Part shown: positions 16,456 to 25,400 of the stretch, piece after piece
How positions within the stretch are numbered: the stretch's first letter is position 1
Layout of the letters: every line of letters starts with the position of its first letter
Assembly (NCBI RefSeq): GCF_034043515.1
Contig: NZ_CP138214.1
Span: 2,356,001-2,420,000 of the forward strand
Direction of reading: 5' to 3'
Origin: Pseudomonas sp. MUP55
GTDB taxonomy: Bacteria; Pseudomonadota; Gammaproteobacteria; Pseudomonadales; Pseudomonadaceae
DNA length: 64,000 bases
Notes under the pieces: generated by a model
What the model was told of the DNA's origin: nothing
The model's database searches: none
The model's input: only the letters and a program-made list of their open reading frames with translations
Translations under genes and position numbers: made by a program

Positions 16456-17148
16456 TCACTCGGCAAAACTGCGGTCGAAGAAGTAAATTTCTCCTGGCTT
16501 CAACAGCTCCAGCGTCGCCTGTGGCCTGCCGCCTTCACCCTGCTTCTTGCGCCCCGTCTCACGTAGGTATCCCGCCTCCGTCAGCTTCAGCAATCGCTGG
16601 CGAATACTGGTCTTGAGCACCGGCCGCGCCAGCACCAGGGAAAAAATGGTGGTCGCTTGCGGCGCACTGAATTCCTTGCCCAGAAACATCAGCGGCAAGC
16701 TGCTGTACAGCGACTTGGACAGCAGCCGTTCCTGCACCGCCGCGACGATCAGGTTGTGATCGAAGGGCAACTTGATACTGCCGTCCGCCACTGCGTTCAG
16801 TGAAAACCAGGCCTGATGCTCAGCCAGTGTCACCTCATCCGCCACAATTGCCAGGTAGTGAGTGGACGACGACCAGCAGCGCGGGTCACGGAACGCATCC
16901 CCCACCGTGCCAACCTGCTCGCTCCAGGCCAGGTCCAGGCCGACTTTGTCACTGGTGCGCAGCCGTTCCACGGCATCCTTGAGGCTCAAGTCCGGTACAT
17001 CCCCGTTCACCACCACGCCCGGCAGCGCCCAATGCCCGGCGAAGGGCTCGGCCTCGCGTTTGTTCAACAACAGTTTGAGTTCGCCCGAGGCGCGGCAATA
17101 AAACAGTACGCACAGGTCGACGGTGTGGAGGTAGGCACTAGGTGGCAT
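16456..17148 (-). CDS. nrtR: NrtR, Nudix-related transcriptional repressor of NAD metabolism
   Basis: 230 aa starting at MPPSAYLHTVDLC (17148), with AGAAGGA upstream. Residues ~5-140 are a Nudix-like domain (VLFYCRASGELKLLLNKREA, FAGHWALPGVVVNGDVP) in which the catalytic Nudix box G-x5-E-x7-REUxEE is degraded (DLSLKDAVERLRT), as expected for NrtR, which binds ADP-ribose without needing hydrolysis. The C-terminal ~90 residues form a winged helix (LTEAGYLRETGRKKQGEGGRPQ). It is divergent from pncA-pncB-nadE, with a large palindrome between, so it most likely represses that operon and is released by ADP-ribose or related NAD metabolites. Confidence 0.88.
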   Translation of the reverse strand: MPPSAYLHTVDLCVLFYCRASGELKLLLNKREAEPFAGHWALPGVVVNGDVPDLSLKDAVERLRTSDKVGLDLAWSEQVGTVGDAFRDPRCWSSSTHYLAIVADEVTLAEHQAWFSLNAVADGSIKLPFDHNLIVAAVQERLLSKSLYSSLPLMFLGKEFSAPQATTIFSLVLARPVLKTSIRQRLLKLTEAGYLRETGRKKQGEGGRPQATLELLKPGEIYFFDRSFAE

Positions 17149-17245
17149 GTGAAGTCCTTCTGAACGGCTATCGGCACAGTCTAGCGAAACGAGCGGCGAT
17201 GTCATGTACTTTCCTGGGCGCAATTTTCTAAAAGTCTATTGCAAT

Positions 17246-17268
17246 AAAAGTACATGACGTGTACTTTT
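17246..17268. promoter_or_regulatory. Perfect palindrome, probable NrtR operator of pncA-pncB-nadE
   Basis: Arms AAAAGTACA and TGTACTTTT, each nine bases and perfectly complementary, flank TGACG. It lies 24-46 nt upstream of the pncA start. A second, single half GTCATGTACTTT at 17201-17212 is inverted relative to AAAGTACATGAC at 17247-17258, giving a second possible site on the nrtR side. The position between the divergent nrtR and pncA genes, and NrtR's known use of ~21-bp palindromes, support the call; binding is inferred. Confidence 0.75.
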
Positions 17269-17292
17269 GTTTCAGGCCACCGGAGAATCACT

Positions 17293-17940
17293 ATGACCCT
17301 CACGAAAACTGCCATCGCTTCCTTCGATGTCGATGCCCAGAAAAGTTTCACGCCGCTGTGCCCCGACGAGTTGCCCGTAGCCGGCGGTGATCTGATCGGT
17401 GCCGAGCTCAATTACATGGCCAGCCTTGCCGGGCATCGCATCGGCAGCAAGGACGCCCACACCCCGCACGCGCCCTGGGTGGTCGCGCAGCACAGCCAGA
17501 TGCTGCAACCCACCGGCCTGGCCCACGCCGATGTCACTTGGGTCAGCCACTGCGTACCCGGTACCGAGGGCTTCGCCTTGCTGGATGAGCTGCCCACCCC
17601 GTACGACTACGACTACTTCATCTGGAAGGGTGTCGAACCCGACCTGCACCCCTACGGCGCCTGTTACCACGACCTGCACGACAAGTTGTCGACGGGCGTC
17701 ATCGAATACCTCAAGGCCCACGGTATCGTTCGCGTCATCGTCGGTGGCCTGGCCCTGGACTACTGCGTCAAGACCACCGCCTTGCAACTGCTCAACGCTG
17801 GGTTGCAGGTGGTGCTGCACCTGCCGGCGTGTCGAGCGATCACCGAGGAGGGCGCTGTTCAGGCCGTCAATGAGTTGCTCAAGGCCGGTGCTGTCATCAG
17901 CAGTACCCGCGAAGAACTGGCCGTGATGGCCCTGCGTTAA
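17293..17940 (+). CDS. pncA: PncA, nicotinamidase
   Basis: 215 aa of the isochorismatase-like hydrolase fold. It deamidates nicotinamide to nicotinate in the NAD salvage pathway. Catalytic triad candidates are visible: Asp in SFDVDAQKSF, Lys in YFIWKGVEPD and the nucleophilic Cys in GGLALDYCVKTTA; HCVPGTEGF is the metal/substrate loop. The start is ATG 17293 with GGAGAA upstream; an ATG at 17254 is inside the operator. First gene of pncA-pncB-nadE, with 11 nt to pncB. Confidence 0.93.
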   Translation: MTLTKTAIASFDVDAQKSFTPLCPDELPVAGGDLIGAELNYMASLAGHRIGSKDAHTPHAPWVVAQHSQMLQPTGLAHADVTWVSHCVPGTEGFALLDELPTPYDYDYFIWKGVEPDLHPYGACYHDLHDKLSTGVIEYLKAHGIVRVIVGGLALDYCVKTTALQLLNAGLQVVLHLPACRAITEEGAVQAVNELLKAGAVISSTREELAVMALR

Positions 17941-17951
17941 GGAGATGCCCC

Positions 17952-19169
17952 ATGGAAAGCGCCTATAACGACGAATCCCCGGTAATCCAGGGCTTGCTCG
18001 ACACCGACTACTACACCTTCACCATGATGCAGGCGGTGCTGCACCAGCATCCCAACGTGGACGTGGAGTACAACTTCATCGTCCGCTCCAGGGAAAAACT
18101 CGGCCACCTGATCCCTGCGCTGCGAACCGAGCTGGAAAAACTTGCCGACCTGCAGATGCGTGAAGGTGAGCTGCGCTTCCTGTTCAACCCGCGTTTTCGC
18201 GAATACCTCACGCCGGATTACGAGCGTTTTCTCGGCCTGTTTCGCTTCGACCTGCGCTATATCCACGTGAGTGAAGTGGACGGTCAACTGAACATCCGCG
18301 TGATCGGCCCGATGCTGCACTGCATCATGTTCGAACAACCGATATTGGCGCTGGTCAGTGAACTGCGCAATCGCGAAAAATACCCCGACGTGACCCTTGA
18401 AGACGTCACCCGCAAGCTCTATCAGAAGTTCGATTGGCTGGAGAAAAACCTCAGCCGCGAAGAACTCGCCGACCTGCGCGTATCCGACTTCTCCACCCGC
18501 CGGCGCCTGTCATTCAAGGCACAGCGCGAAGTGGTAGACATCATGCGCCGCGACTTTCCCGGCCAATTCCTCGGTACCAGCAACGCGCATCTGGCCTACG
18601 AATTCGACTTGCCACTCATCGGCACCATGGCCCACCAATGGCTGATGGTGCACCAGCAACTGGGCCGTCTGCGCGAAAGCCAGAATGCCGCTCTGGAAAA
18701 CTGGGTGCGTGAGTACCGTGGCCGCCTGGGGGTCGCCCTGACCGACTGCATCAGCACCGACTTTTTCCTAAAGGATTTCGACCTGTACTTCGCCAAGCTC
18801 TACGACGGCCTGCGCCAGGACTCCGGTGACCCTATCGCCTGGGCCGACAAAGTCCTGACCAGATATAAGGAACTCGGCATTGACCCCATGACCAAAGACC
18901 TTATGTTCTCCGATGGTCTGAATTTCGAAAAATGCCTGCCGATCCTGCGCCACATTCGTGGCAAGGCCCGGTTCGGCTTCGGCATGGGCACCAGCCTGGC
19001 CTGCGATGTGGACGGTGTCGAGCCGCTGAGCATTGTGATGAAGCTGGTACGGGTACACGGTGAGCCGGTGGTGAAATTCTCCGATGACCCGGTCAAGAAC
19101 GTCTGCGAAGACCCGTCGTTTTTGCAGTACGCGGCACAGGTATTCAACGTTGGTAGCGTGGAGGAATGA
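17952..19169 (+). CDS. pncB: PncB, nicotinate phosphoribosyltransferase
   Basis: 405 aa. It forms nicotinate mononucleotide from nicotinate and PRPP (ATP-stimulated), the second step of the Preiss-Handler salvage route. The N-terminal segment GLLDTDYYTFTMMQAVLHQ, the SDFSTRRRLSF region with the substrate-binding motif, GTSNAHLAYEFDLPLIGTMAHQW containing the autophosphorylated His region, and FGMGTSLACDVDG near the C-terminus are characteristic. AAGGAG lies nine nt before the ATG. It sits between pncA and nadE with 1 nt to the latter. Confidence 0.95.
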   Translation: MESAYNDESPVIQGLLDTDYYTFTMMQAVLHQHPNVDVEYNFIVRSREKLGHLIPALRTELEKLADLQMREGELRFLFNPRFREYLTPDYERFLGLFRFDLRYIHVSEVDGQLNIRVIGPMLHCIMFEQPILALVSELRNREKYPDVTLEDVTRKLYQKFDWLEKNLSREELADLRVSDFSTRRRLSFKAQREVVDIMRRDFPGQFLGTSNAHLAYEFDLPLIGTMAHQWLMVHQQLGRLRESQNAALENWVREYRGRLGVALTDCISTDFFLKDFDLYFAKLYDGLRQDSGDPIAWADKVLTRYKELGIDPMTKDLMFSDGLNFEKCLPILRHIRGKARFGFGMGTSLACDVDGVEPLSIVMKLVRVHGEPVVKFSDDPVKNVCEDPSFLQYAAQVFNVGSVEE

Positions 19170-19170
19170 C

Positions 19171-19986
19171 ATGCACACTCAAGAACGGATCGCCCATGAG
19201 CTGAACGTCGACCGCTCGCTGGTCAAAGGCCGCGAGACCCAGGAAATTCAACGGCGCATCGATTTCATCAAGGCCACCTTGCGCAATTCAGGCTGCAAGG
19301 CCCTGGTGCTGGGTATCAGCGGCGGCGTCGACTCCCTGGTGGCCGGGCGGCTGTGCCAGTTGGCGGTGGAGCAACTGCGCGATGACGATTATCCCGCGCG
19401 TTTCATTGCCATGCGCCTGCCCTACAAGAGCCAGGCGGATGAGCATGATGCGAGCGCCTCCCTGGACTTTATCCAGCCCGACCAGACCGAAACCCTGAAC
19501 ATCGCCGCCGGTGTCGATGGGCTGATGTCCAGCCTGGCCGTGTCGGATGTCAGTGCCGAACGCGTGGATTTCATCAAAGGCAACGTCAAGGCGCGGGCTC
19601 GGATGATCGCCCAGTACGCGGTGGCCAATTTGCATAACGGCCTGGTGGTGGGCACCGATCAGGGCGCCGAGGCCTTGATGGGGTTTTTCACCAAATTCGG
19701 TGATGGCGCCTGCGACCTCGCACCGCTGTCCGGCTTGACCAAGACCCAGGTGCGCCTGCTGGGCGCGGGCCTCGGCGCGCCGGCCAGGCTGGTTGGCAAA
19801 CTGCCCACCGCCGACCTGGAAGAATTGGCACCGGGCAAGGCTGACGAGCTGGCCTACGGCTGCACTTATGCAGAGATCGACGCCTACCTGATGGGCGAGC
19901 CGGTCAGTGAGCGGGTGAGGACGATCGTCGAGGAGGCGTACCGCAAGACAGCGCACAAACGCGCGCTGCCTTTTGTGCCCGCTTGA
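19171..19986 (+). CDS. nadE: NadE, ammonia-dependent NAD+ synthetase
   Basis: 271 aa, the length of the NH3-dependent type without a glutaminase domain. It amidates deamido-NAD+ with ATP. The P-loop-like ATP pyrophosphatase motif LGISGGVDS is at residues ~47-55; later GNVKARARMIAQYA and VVGTDQGAEALMGFFTKFGDG with TKTQVRLLG are family hallmarks. GAGGAA of the pncB end serves as ribosome binding site; 1 nt separates it from the pncB stop. The operon can thus turn nicotinamide into NAD via nicotinate, with nadD elsewhere. Its stop abuts the stop of the convergent binding protein gene. Confidence 0.95.
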   Translation: MHTQERIAHELNVDRSLVKGRETQEIQRRIDFIKATLRNSGCKALVLGISGGVDSLVAGRLCQLAVEQLRDDDYPARFIAMRLPYKSQADEHDASASLDFIQPDQTETLNIAAGVDGLMSSLAVSDVSAERVDFIKGNVKARARMIAQYAVANLHNGLVVGTDQGAEALMGFFTKFGDGACDLAPLSGLTKTQVRLLGAGLGAPARLVGKLPTADLEELAPGKADELAYGCTYAEIDAYLMGEPVSERVRTIVEEAYRKTAHKRALPFVPA

Positions 19987-21018
19987 TCAACGCTCGATCG
20001 ACCGACTCCAGCGCGCGTTCCACTCCGGCCGCGCTTGGTTGACCTGGTCCCAGTCAATCGAAATCGCCGTCTGCAGATAACCTTGCATCGCTTCCACACG
20101 GGCGCGGGTTTTATCGGTGGTCGGCGTGGTCGGGTTCGACGGGATCTGGTCGCCTTCCTCCAACGCCGGCGCCTGGGCCTCGGCGGTCAGCAGGAACGCG
20201 GCGAGTTTCTGTGCCAGTTCCGGCCGGTCATTGCGCGCGATCACGCACTCGGCCACGTTCAGCACCACCGCGCCTTCCTTGGGCTGGGCATATTCCATGG
20301 GCACGCCGAGCAGTTTCTGGGTCGCTACCTGAGTCGGGGTGAGAGGGAAAATCGCGGCCTCGTCGGTCTGTACCATCTCGGAAATCTTCGCCGAGCTGGC
20401 GATGTATTCCAGCACATTGGGGCCGACGGTTTTTGGCCAGGCCTTGAAGCCCGGTTCCACGTTGGTCTCGTCGCCGCCCTGGATGCGGTTGAACATCAGG
20501 AAGCCATGCAGGCCGAAGGTGGAGGAGGCCAGCGACTGGAACACCACTTTGTCCTTGAAGCGCGGGTCGGCCAGGTCCATCCATGAGGTCGGCGCCGCCC
20601 AGCCTTGTTCCTTGAACATCTTGGCGTTGTAGCCAAGGCCTGTGACGCCGAGCGTTACGGCCACGGCCTGGTCCTTGATTTTCGCCTTGGCCGGGATCTG
20701 CTCCAGAGGCGGGCTGGGCGCGAGTGTGTCGCACAGGCCCATGGAAATGGCGCGGTACATGATGCCGTCGTCGAGGAACATCACGTGCATCTGCGGGTTG
20801 TCTTTGTTGGCCTGGACCTTGGCGAGAATGTCTGACGAGGTGCCCGGCACGATGACCACCTTGACGTTGTTGGCCTTTTCGAAGGCGGGCAGCACTTTAT
20901 CGGCGTAGACCCGTTCCATGGTGCCGCCGTTCATGCCCAGGTACAGCGTGGGCGCGGCATGGGCACTGGTGGCGAGCAGGGCGAGGGATAAGCAGGACAG
21001 CGCACTACGTGGGTTCAT
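19987..21018 (-). CDS. ABC transporter substrate-binding protein, PotD/spermidine-putrescine-like
   Basis: 343 aa, signal peptide MNPRSALSCLSLALLATSAHA. The mature protein has the class II binding-protein pattern of polyamine/iron/opine binders: LYLGMNGGTMERVYADKVLP, FEKANNVKVVIVPGTSSDILAKV, VTLGVTGLGYNAKMFKEQGW and IFPLTPTQVATQKLLG. It is the last gene of a seven-gene unit that includes the ATPase, both permeases and a three-part dehydrogenase. The substrate is probably a charged amine or amino-acid derivative that the same operon's dehydrogenase oxidises. Start at 21018; a longer open frame upstream would lose the signal peptide. Confidence 0.85.
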   Translation of the reverse strand: MNPRSALSCLSLALLATSAHAAPTLYLGMNGGTMERVYADKVLPAFEKANNVKVVIVPGTSSDILAKVQANKDNPQMHVMFLDDGIMYRAISMGLCDTLAPSPPLEQIPAKAKIKDQAVAVTLGVTGLGYNAKMFKEQGWAAPTSWMDLADPRFKDKVVFQSLASSTFGLHGFLMFNRIQGGDETNVEPGFKAWPKTVGPNVLEYIASSAKISEMVQTDEAAIFPLTPTQVATQKLLGVPMEYAQPKEGAVVLNVAECVIARNDRPELAQKLAAFLLTAEAQAPALEEGDQIPSNPTTPTTDKTRARVEAMQGYLQTAISIDWDQVNQARPEWNARWSRSIER

Positions 21019-21031
21019 GGGGTTTTTCCTC

Positions 21032-22129
21032 TCAGGCTTGGAAACGACGGATGGAAAACGCTTCAATGGGCTGGCGGCTGACGCCTGTGCAGACGATCTC
21101 TGCCAGGGCTTCACCCACCGCAGGCCCGAGCTGGAACCCGGCACCGGCAAAACCGAAACCGTGGAGCAGGCCAGGCTGGGTGCTGCTGGGGCCGATCACC
21201 GGTTCGTGATCGGGTAGATAACCTTCGGTGCCGCTCCAGGTACGGATGGCCTGGGCGCCTTGCAGGAACGGGTACAGCTCACCGGCGTTGCGCAGAATCT
21301 CCAGCACCGCCGCCTGGCCGGGCCTGGCCTTCTGAGGCCCAAGGGCGAAGCCGCGACCACCGCCGAGGATGCAGTTGCCGCGTGCCACTTGCCGCGCATA
21401 GATTCCGCCGCCTTCGACGCCGGTGCTCACGTCCATCACTAGGGGCAACGGCTCGGTCACCAGCATCGCCGGGTGGGCCGAGACCATCGGCACCGGCTCG
21501 CCAAATTGCGCCGCGACACTGCCGGCCCACGCGCCGGCGCAGTTGAGCAGCCAGGGCGCCTGCAGCTGCAGGCCGTTGGCGCAATGCACCTGGAACCGCC
21601 GGCCGTCATGTTCGATCCGGCTCACCGGTGCCTGTTCATACACCGCTGCGCCACAGCGCTGCGCCGCGCGGGCGAAGGCCGGCGATACCAGGCGTGGATT
21701 GGCGTGGCCGTCCTCGGGGCAGAACGAAGCGCCCACGGCGATATCGCCCACCCACGCAAATCGCTGGCGCAATTGGGTGTAATCGAGCAATTGCAGGTTC
21801 AGGCCAAAGCCACGGGTGTGCGCGGCATAGGCTTGCAACGCGGCGAAGTCATCATGACTGCGCGCCAGTTTCAGATGCCCGGAGCGCACGTATTCGCCGT
21901 CGATGCCGATCAAGCTCGGCAGGTCAGACCACAATTGATGGGCGCGCTGTGACAGCGGCAACTGATGCAAGGGCCGCCCTTGGCGCCGCACTCCGCCGTA
22001 ATTGACGCCGCTGGAATGCGAGCCACAGAAGTCCCGCTCCACCAGCGCCACCCGCTGACCCTGGCGCGCCAGCATCAAGGCCGCCGACGCGCCGACGATG
22101 CCGCCGCCCATCACAATCACGTCGATCAC
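21032..22129 (-). CDS. FAD-dependent amine/amino-acid oxidoreductase, HcnC/opine-oxidase subunit B-like
   Basis: 365 aa of the D-amino-acid oxidase (DAO) fold. An N-terminal FAD motif VMGGGIVGASAALMLARQG is followed by DFCGSHSSGVNYGG, CAGAWAGSVAAQFGEPVP and the C-terminal FGFAGAGFQLGPAVGEALAE. The start is GTG 22129, which overlaps the TGA of the upstream gene in a GTGA; the longer open frame is antisense noise. Together with the two preceding genes it forms a three-subunit enzyme like HcnABC, octopine/nopaline oxidase or D-hydroxyproline dehydrogenase, this being the subunit that oxidises the C-N bond. The substrate is not known. Confidence 0.85.
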   Translation of the reverse strand: MIDVIVMGGGIVGASAALMLARQGQRVALVERDFCGSHSSGVNYGGVRRQGRPLHQLPLSQRAHQLWSDLPSLIGIDGEYVRSGHLKLARSHDDFAALQAYAAHTRGFGLNLQLLDYTQLRQRFAWVGDIAVGASFCPEDGHANPRLVSPAFARAAQRCGAAVYEQAPVSRIEHDGRRFQVHCANGLQLQAPWLLNCAGAWAGSVAAQFGEPVPMVSAHPAMLVTEPLPLVMDVSTGVEGGGIYARQVARGNCILGGGRGFALGPQKARPGQAAVLEILRNAGELYPFLQGAQAIRTWSGTEGYLPDHEPVIGPSSTQPGLLHGFGFAGAGFQLGPAVGEALAEIVCTGVSRQPIEAFSIRRFQA

Positions 22130-23469
22130 GGCTGCACCTGCACGCCAAACGGCAGCGGCTTGATCGGCGCCTGGCCACGCAGGCGCCCGACCTGTTCGAT
22201 GCTCCGCCCGCTGCGCTCGGCGACAATCTCCGCCGCCGCCAGCCCGCACATGCGCCCCTGGCAGCGGCCCATGCCAACGCGGCAATGGGCTTTGACCCGG
22301 TTAATCTCCCAATGGCCTTCGTCCACCACCGCGCGCACCTCGCCGACACTGACTTCTTCGCAGCGGCACAGGGTCAACTCATCCGGCGCCTGGGCGGCCC
22401 ACTGTGCAGGGAAGGGGAACGCGGTTTCCAGGCCCTGGCGAAAGCGCTGAATGTTCGCCAGTTGCTGTTCCAGCCGGGTGATGCGACGTTGATCGACTAC
22501 CCTGCCGATGTCTTCCAGTACGGCCAGCGCTGCGCGCTCACCGGCCCATTGCGCCGCGTCGGCGCCCATGATGCCGGCCCCATCGCCCGCCAGATAAACC
22601 TGCGCGACGCTGCTGCGCCCGGCGCTGTCGCGCTGCGGCAGCCAGGCACGGTTGAGATCGTTCCAGGCAAACTCGCAACCGAGCAGGTCGGCCAGTTGCG
22701 TCTCACTGCGCAGCGCATGGGCGAAGGCCACTGCGTCGCACGCGAGGGTGTGTTCGCCCCAGCGAATACCGCTGACCCGCTGTGTGCCGTCAATCTGCCG
22801 CAGCATTGCGCCCTGATGCACGGCAACCCCGTGGGCTGTCAGCCAGGCGCGGTAGTACAGGCCCTTGGCCAGGGTCAACGGCTGCCCGAGCAGTGCCGGC
22901 AATGCGCGGCATTGGGCGCTGAACGGCGCGCTGTCGAGCACCGCCACGACCTTGGCGCCGGCCTTGGCATATTGGTAGGCGACCAGATACAGCAATGGCC
23001 CCGAACCACAGAACGCGACACGCTCACCGATCGCGCAGCCCTGGTATTTCAGCGCAATCTGCGCGGCCCCCAGGCTGTAGACGCCGGGCAAGGTCCAGCC
23101 TGGCACCGGCAGGATACGGTCGGTGGCGCCGGTGGCAACGATGACCCGTGAGTACTCGACGCTCTCGGCGCGGCCATCGGTGAGTGTGTCCAGGCGTGCA
23201 TCTTCGGCATTCCACACCAGGGTATCGGGGCGGTAATCGATCACCGCTGCCAGTTCGTCCAAGGTGCGATGCACGGCTTGCGCCTTGCCCGCTTCAAAGC
23301 CGTAAAGCTGCTTGGCCGAGCGTTGAAAATTCACTGGTTGACGCCGGTAGATCTGCCCGCCGCCGCGCAGACTTTCGTCGATCAGGCAAGGCGTGATGCC
23401 GTGTTCGAGCAGCGTTCGCGCCGCCGTGATGCCTGCCGGGCCCGCGCCCACGATCACAATAGGTTTCAT
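22126..23469 (-). CDS. NAD(P)/FAD oxidoreductase with C-terminal [2Fe-2S] domain, HcnB/opine-oxidase subunit A-like
   Basis: 447 aa. First dinucleotide motif IVIVGAGPAGITAARTLLEHG, second VAFCGSGPLLYLVAYQYAKAG, and near residue 290 VYLAGDGAGIMGADAA. The C-terminal ~85 residues carry a BFD-like [2Fe-2S] domain with CRCEEVSVGEV and CRVGMGRCQGRMCG. This is the A/alpha subunit of opine oxidases and the HcnB of cyanide synthase, passing electrons from the B/C subunit to the iron-sulphur subunit or the quinone pool. Its stop overlaps the next gene (GTGA) and its ATG overlaps the end of the small ferredoxin-like gene. Confidence 0.87.
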   Translation of the reverse strand: MKPIVIVGAGPAGITAARTLLEHGITPCLIDESLRGGGQIYRRQPVNFQRSAKQLYGFEAGKAQAVHRTLDELAAVIDYRPDTLVWNAEDARLDTLTDGRAESVEYSRVIVATGATDRILPVPGWTLPGVYSLGAAQIALKYQGCAIGERVAFCGSGPLLYLVAYQYAKAGAKVVAVLDSAPFSAQCRALPALLGQPLTLAKGLYYRAWLTAHGVAVHQGAMLRQIDGTQRVSGIRWGEHTLACDAVAFAHALRSETQLADLLGCEFAWNDLNRAWLPQRDSAGRSSVAQVYLAGDGAGIMGADAAQWAGERAALAVLEDIGRVVDQRRITRLEQQLANIQRFRQGLETAFPFPAQWAAQAPDELTLCRCEEVSVGEVRAVVDEGHWEINRVKAHCRVGMGRCQGRMCGLAAAEIVAERSGRSIEQVGRLRGQAPIKPLPFGVQVQP

Positions 23470-23756
23470 GCGCGGCGCCCCGGTTCACGGCTGATCGCCT
23501 GGCCTTCTTCCAGCAGCGTCGAACAGGCGCGCACCCGTCGCCCGTCTTCAAGGCGCACCCAGCAGTCCTGACAGGCGCCCATCAGGCAGAAGCCGGCACG
23601 GCGCTCAGCGCTGAAATCGCTGCCACGCAGGTGCTCGGCGCAGGTCAGAATGGCCGTCAGCAGGGTGTCGCCGAGCAGGCCCTGCGCCGGTTGGCCATCC
23701 AGGGTGAACGCCAGGGCAGGGCGCCGCGTTTCAGCCAGTCGCTTGAACAGTGCCAT
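23466..23756 (-). CDS. Small (2Fe-2S)-binding subunit, HcnA/OoxX-like
   Basis: 96 aa. A Fer2_4-type plant-like ferredoxin fold: VALFKRLAE-like N-terminus, then FCLMGACQDCWV with a C-x4-C-x2-C spacing and a last Cys in VRACSTLL. It is the gamma subunit of three-component amine/opine dehydrogenases. Its ATG overlaps by one base the TGA of the permease gene and its end overlaps the next gene by four bases, so all are translationally coupled. Confidence 0.88.
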   Translation of the reverse strand: MALFKRLAETRRPALAFTLDGQPAQGLLGDTLLTAILTCAEHLRGSDFSAERRAGFCLMGACQDCWVRLEDGRRVRACSTLLEEGQAISREPGRRA

Positions 23757-24550
23757 CAGTGTTTCCCCACCAGCACGCGATCCAGGCCGTAAACCCGGTC
23801 GAGCAGAATCATGGTCGCCGCGGTCAGCGCGATCACCAGCGCCGAGACCGCCGCCATCATCGGGTCGATGGATTCGGTGGCGTACACGTACATGCGCACC
23901 GGCAGGGTTTGGGTCGCCGGCGAGCTGACGAAAATCGACAGGGTCACTTCATCGAAACTGTTGATAAACGCCAGCAGCCAGCCACCGGCCACGCCCGGCA
24001 GAATCATCGGCAGCGTGATCTGACGAAACAGCGTGAAGCGGCTGGCGCCGAGGGATTCGGCGGCCTGCTCGGCGCTGCGATCAATCCCGATGGCGGCCGC
24101 CAGCACCAGGCGCAGCACGTAAGGCGTGATGATCACCACGTGCGCGAGCATCAGCCAGGTGAAGCTGCCATTCACCCCCATCAGCGCAAACAGGCGCAAC
24201 AGAGCGACGCCCAGCACCAGGTGCGGAATGATGATCGGCGACAGGAACAACGCACTGAAAAAATTACGCCCAGGGAATGCATAACGGCTGATCGCCAACG
24301 CCGCCGGCACCGCGATCAGCGTGGCCAGCGTCGCGGCGGTGAAGGCCAGGACCAGGCTGTTATAGAACGCCTGGATAAAGTCGGCGCGCTCGAACACCGC
24401 GCGAAACCAGCGCAGGGAGAAGCCCGACGTCGGTAGGCTCAGGGTGTTCTCCGGGGTGAAGGCCACCAGGCACACCACCACCAGCGGCGCCATCATGAAC
24501 ACCACCACCAGGGCGTGGAAGCCGAGGGCCAACGGACCGTTTCTGGACAT
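23756..24550 (-). CDS. ABC transporter permease, PotC-like
   Basis: 264 aa with six hydrophobic segments and the BPD_transp_1 cytoplasmic loop EQAAESLGASRFTLFRQITLPMILPG (the EAA motif contacting the ATPase). The family resemblance is to PotC of spermidine/putrescine importers, including SLRWF near the N-terminus and INSFDEVTLSIFVSSP. It follows the first permease by four nt and is coupled to the ferredoxin-like gene. Confidence 0.9.
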   Translation of the reverse strand: MSRNGPLALGFHALVVVFMMAPLVVVCLVAFTPENTLSLPTSGFSLRWFRAVFERADFIQAFYNSLVLAFTAATLATLIAVPAALAISRYAFPGRNFFSALFLSPIIIPHLVLGVALLRLFALMGVNGSFTWLMLAHVVIITPYVLRLVLAAAIGIDRSAEQAAESLGASRFTLFRQITLPMILPGVAGGWLLAFINSFDEVTLSIFVSSPATQTLPVRMYVYATESIDPMMAAVSALVIALTAATMILLDRVYGLDRVLVGKH

Positions 24551-24554
24551 GCGC

Positions 24555-25400
24555 TTAAACCCCCAGGGACTTTTTGTAGCGACCTTCGAGCATGCGGTTC
24601 CAGCTCAGCATGATCAGCAGATTGACCAACAGCAGCACCACGGCGATGGTCGCGCCCATGGGCCAGTTGAGTTCCGAGAGGTATTGGTCGTACACCACCG
24701 TGGCGACCATTTTCAGACGGCGTCCGCCGAGCAGGCCGGGGATCGCAAACGAGCTGGCGGCCAGGCCGAACACGATCAGGGTGCCGGACAGCACGCCGGG
24801 CATCACCTGGGGCAAGACGATCTTGCGCATCACCGTGGCCTGGCTGGCCCCAAGCGACAACGCGGCCTGTTCAGCCGAGGGGTCGAGCTTCTGCAAGGAC
24901 GTCCATACCGGGATGATCATGAACGGCAGCATCACATGCACCAGCGCGATGATCACCGCAAAGGGCGTATACAGCAGCTTCACCGGGCGACCACCGAGCC
25001 ATTGAATGGTCTGGTTGACCAGCCCGTCGGCGCCCAGCAACAGGCTCCAGCCAAAAGCGCGCACCACCACCGAAATCAGCAACGGCGTGAGGATCAGAAT
25101 CAGAAAGATCGAGCGCCACGGCGTGCCCATGCGGCTGAGGATATAGGCCTCCGGCACGCCGATCACCACGCACAGCAGGGTCACCAGCGCGCTGATCCAG
25201 AAGGTGCGCCAGAAGATCTCGTAGAAGTAACTGTCGCTGAACAACGACAGGTAATGGGCCAGGGTCCACTCGTCGGCCTTCACGCCCACCTGGTAGTCGA
25301 ATACGTTGAACGACAGCACCAGGGTAAGGCCCAGCGGCAGGATCAGCAGCCCGGCAAACAGCACCAGGGCCGGCAGCGAGAGTAAGTAGCCGCGACTCAT
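24555..25400 (-). CDS. ABC transporter permease, PotB-like
   Basis: 281 aa starting at MSRGYLLSLPALV (25400), which overlaps the stop of the ATPase gene (ATGA). Six hydrophobic segments with a large first periplasmic loop (FDYQVGVKADEWTLAHYLSL) and the EAA loop SAEQAALSLGASQATVMRKI followed by VLPQVMPG. The pattern is PotB-like. It makes a heterodimeric channel with the next permease. The open frame continues upstream, antisense to nothing known but inside the ATPase gene, and is not coding. Confidence 0.9.
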   Translation of the reverse strand: MSRGYLLSLPALVLFAGLLILPLGLTLVLSFNVFDYQVGVKADEWTLAHYLSLFSDSYFYEIFWRTFWISALVTLLCVVIGVPEAYILSRMGTPWRSIFLILILTPLLISVVVRAFGWSLLLGADGLVNQTIQWLGGRPVKLLYTPFAVIIALVHVMLPFMIIPVWTSLQKLDPSAEQAALSLGASQATVMRKIVLPQVMPGVLSGTLIVFGLAASSFAIPGLLGGRRLKMVATVVYDQYLSELNWPMGATIAVVLLLVNLLIMLSWNRMLEGRYKKSLGV

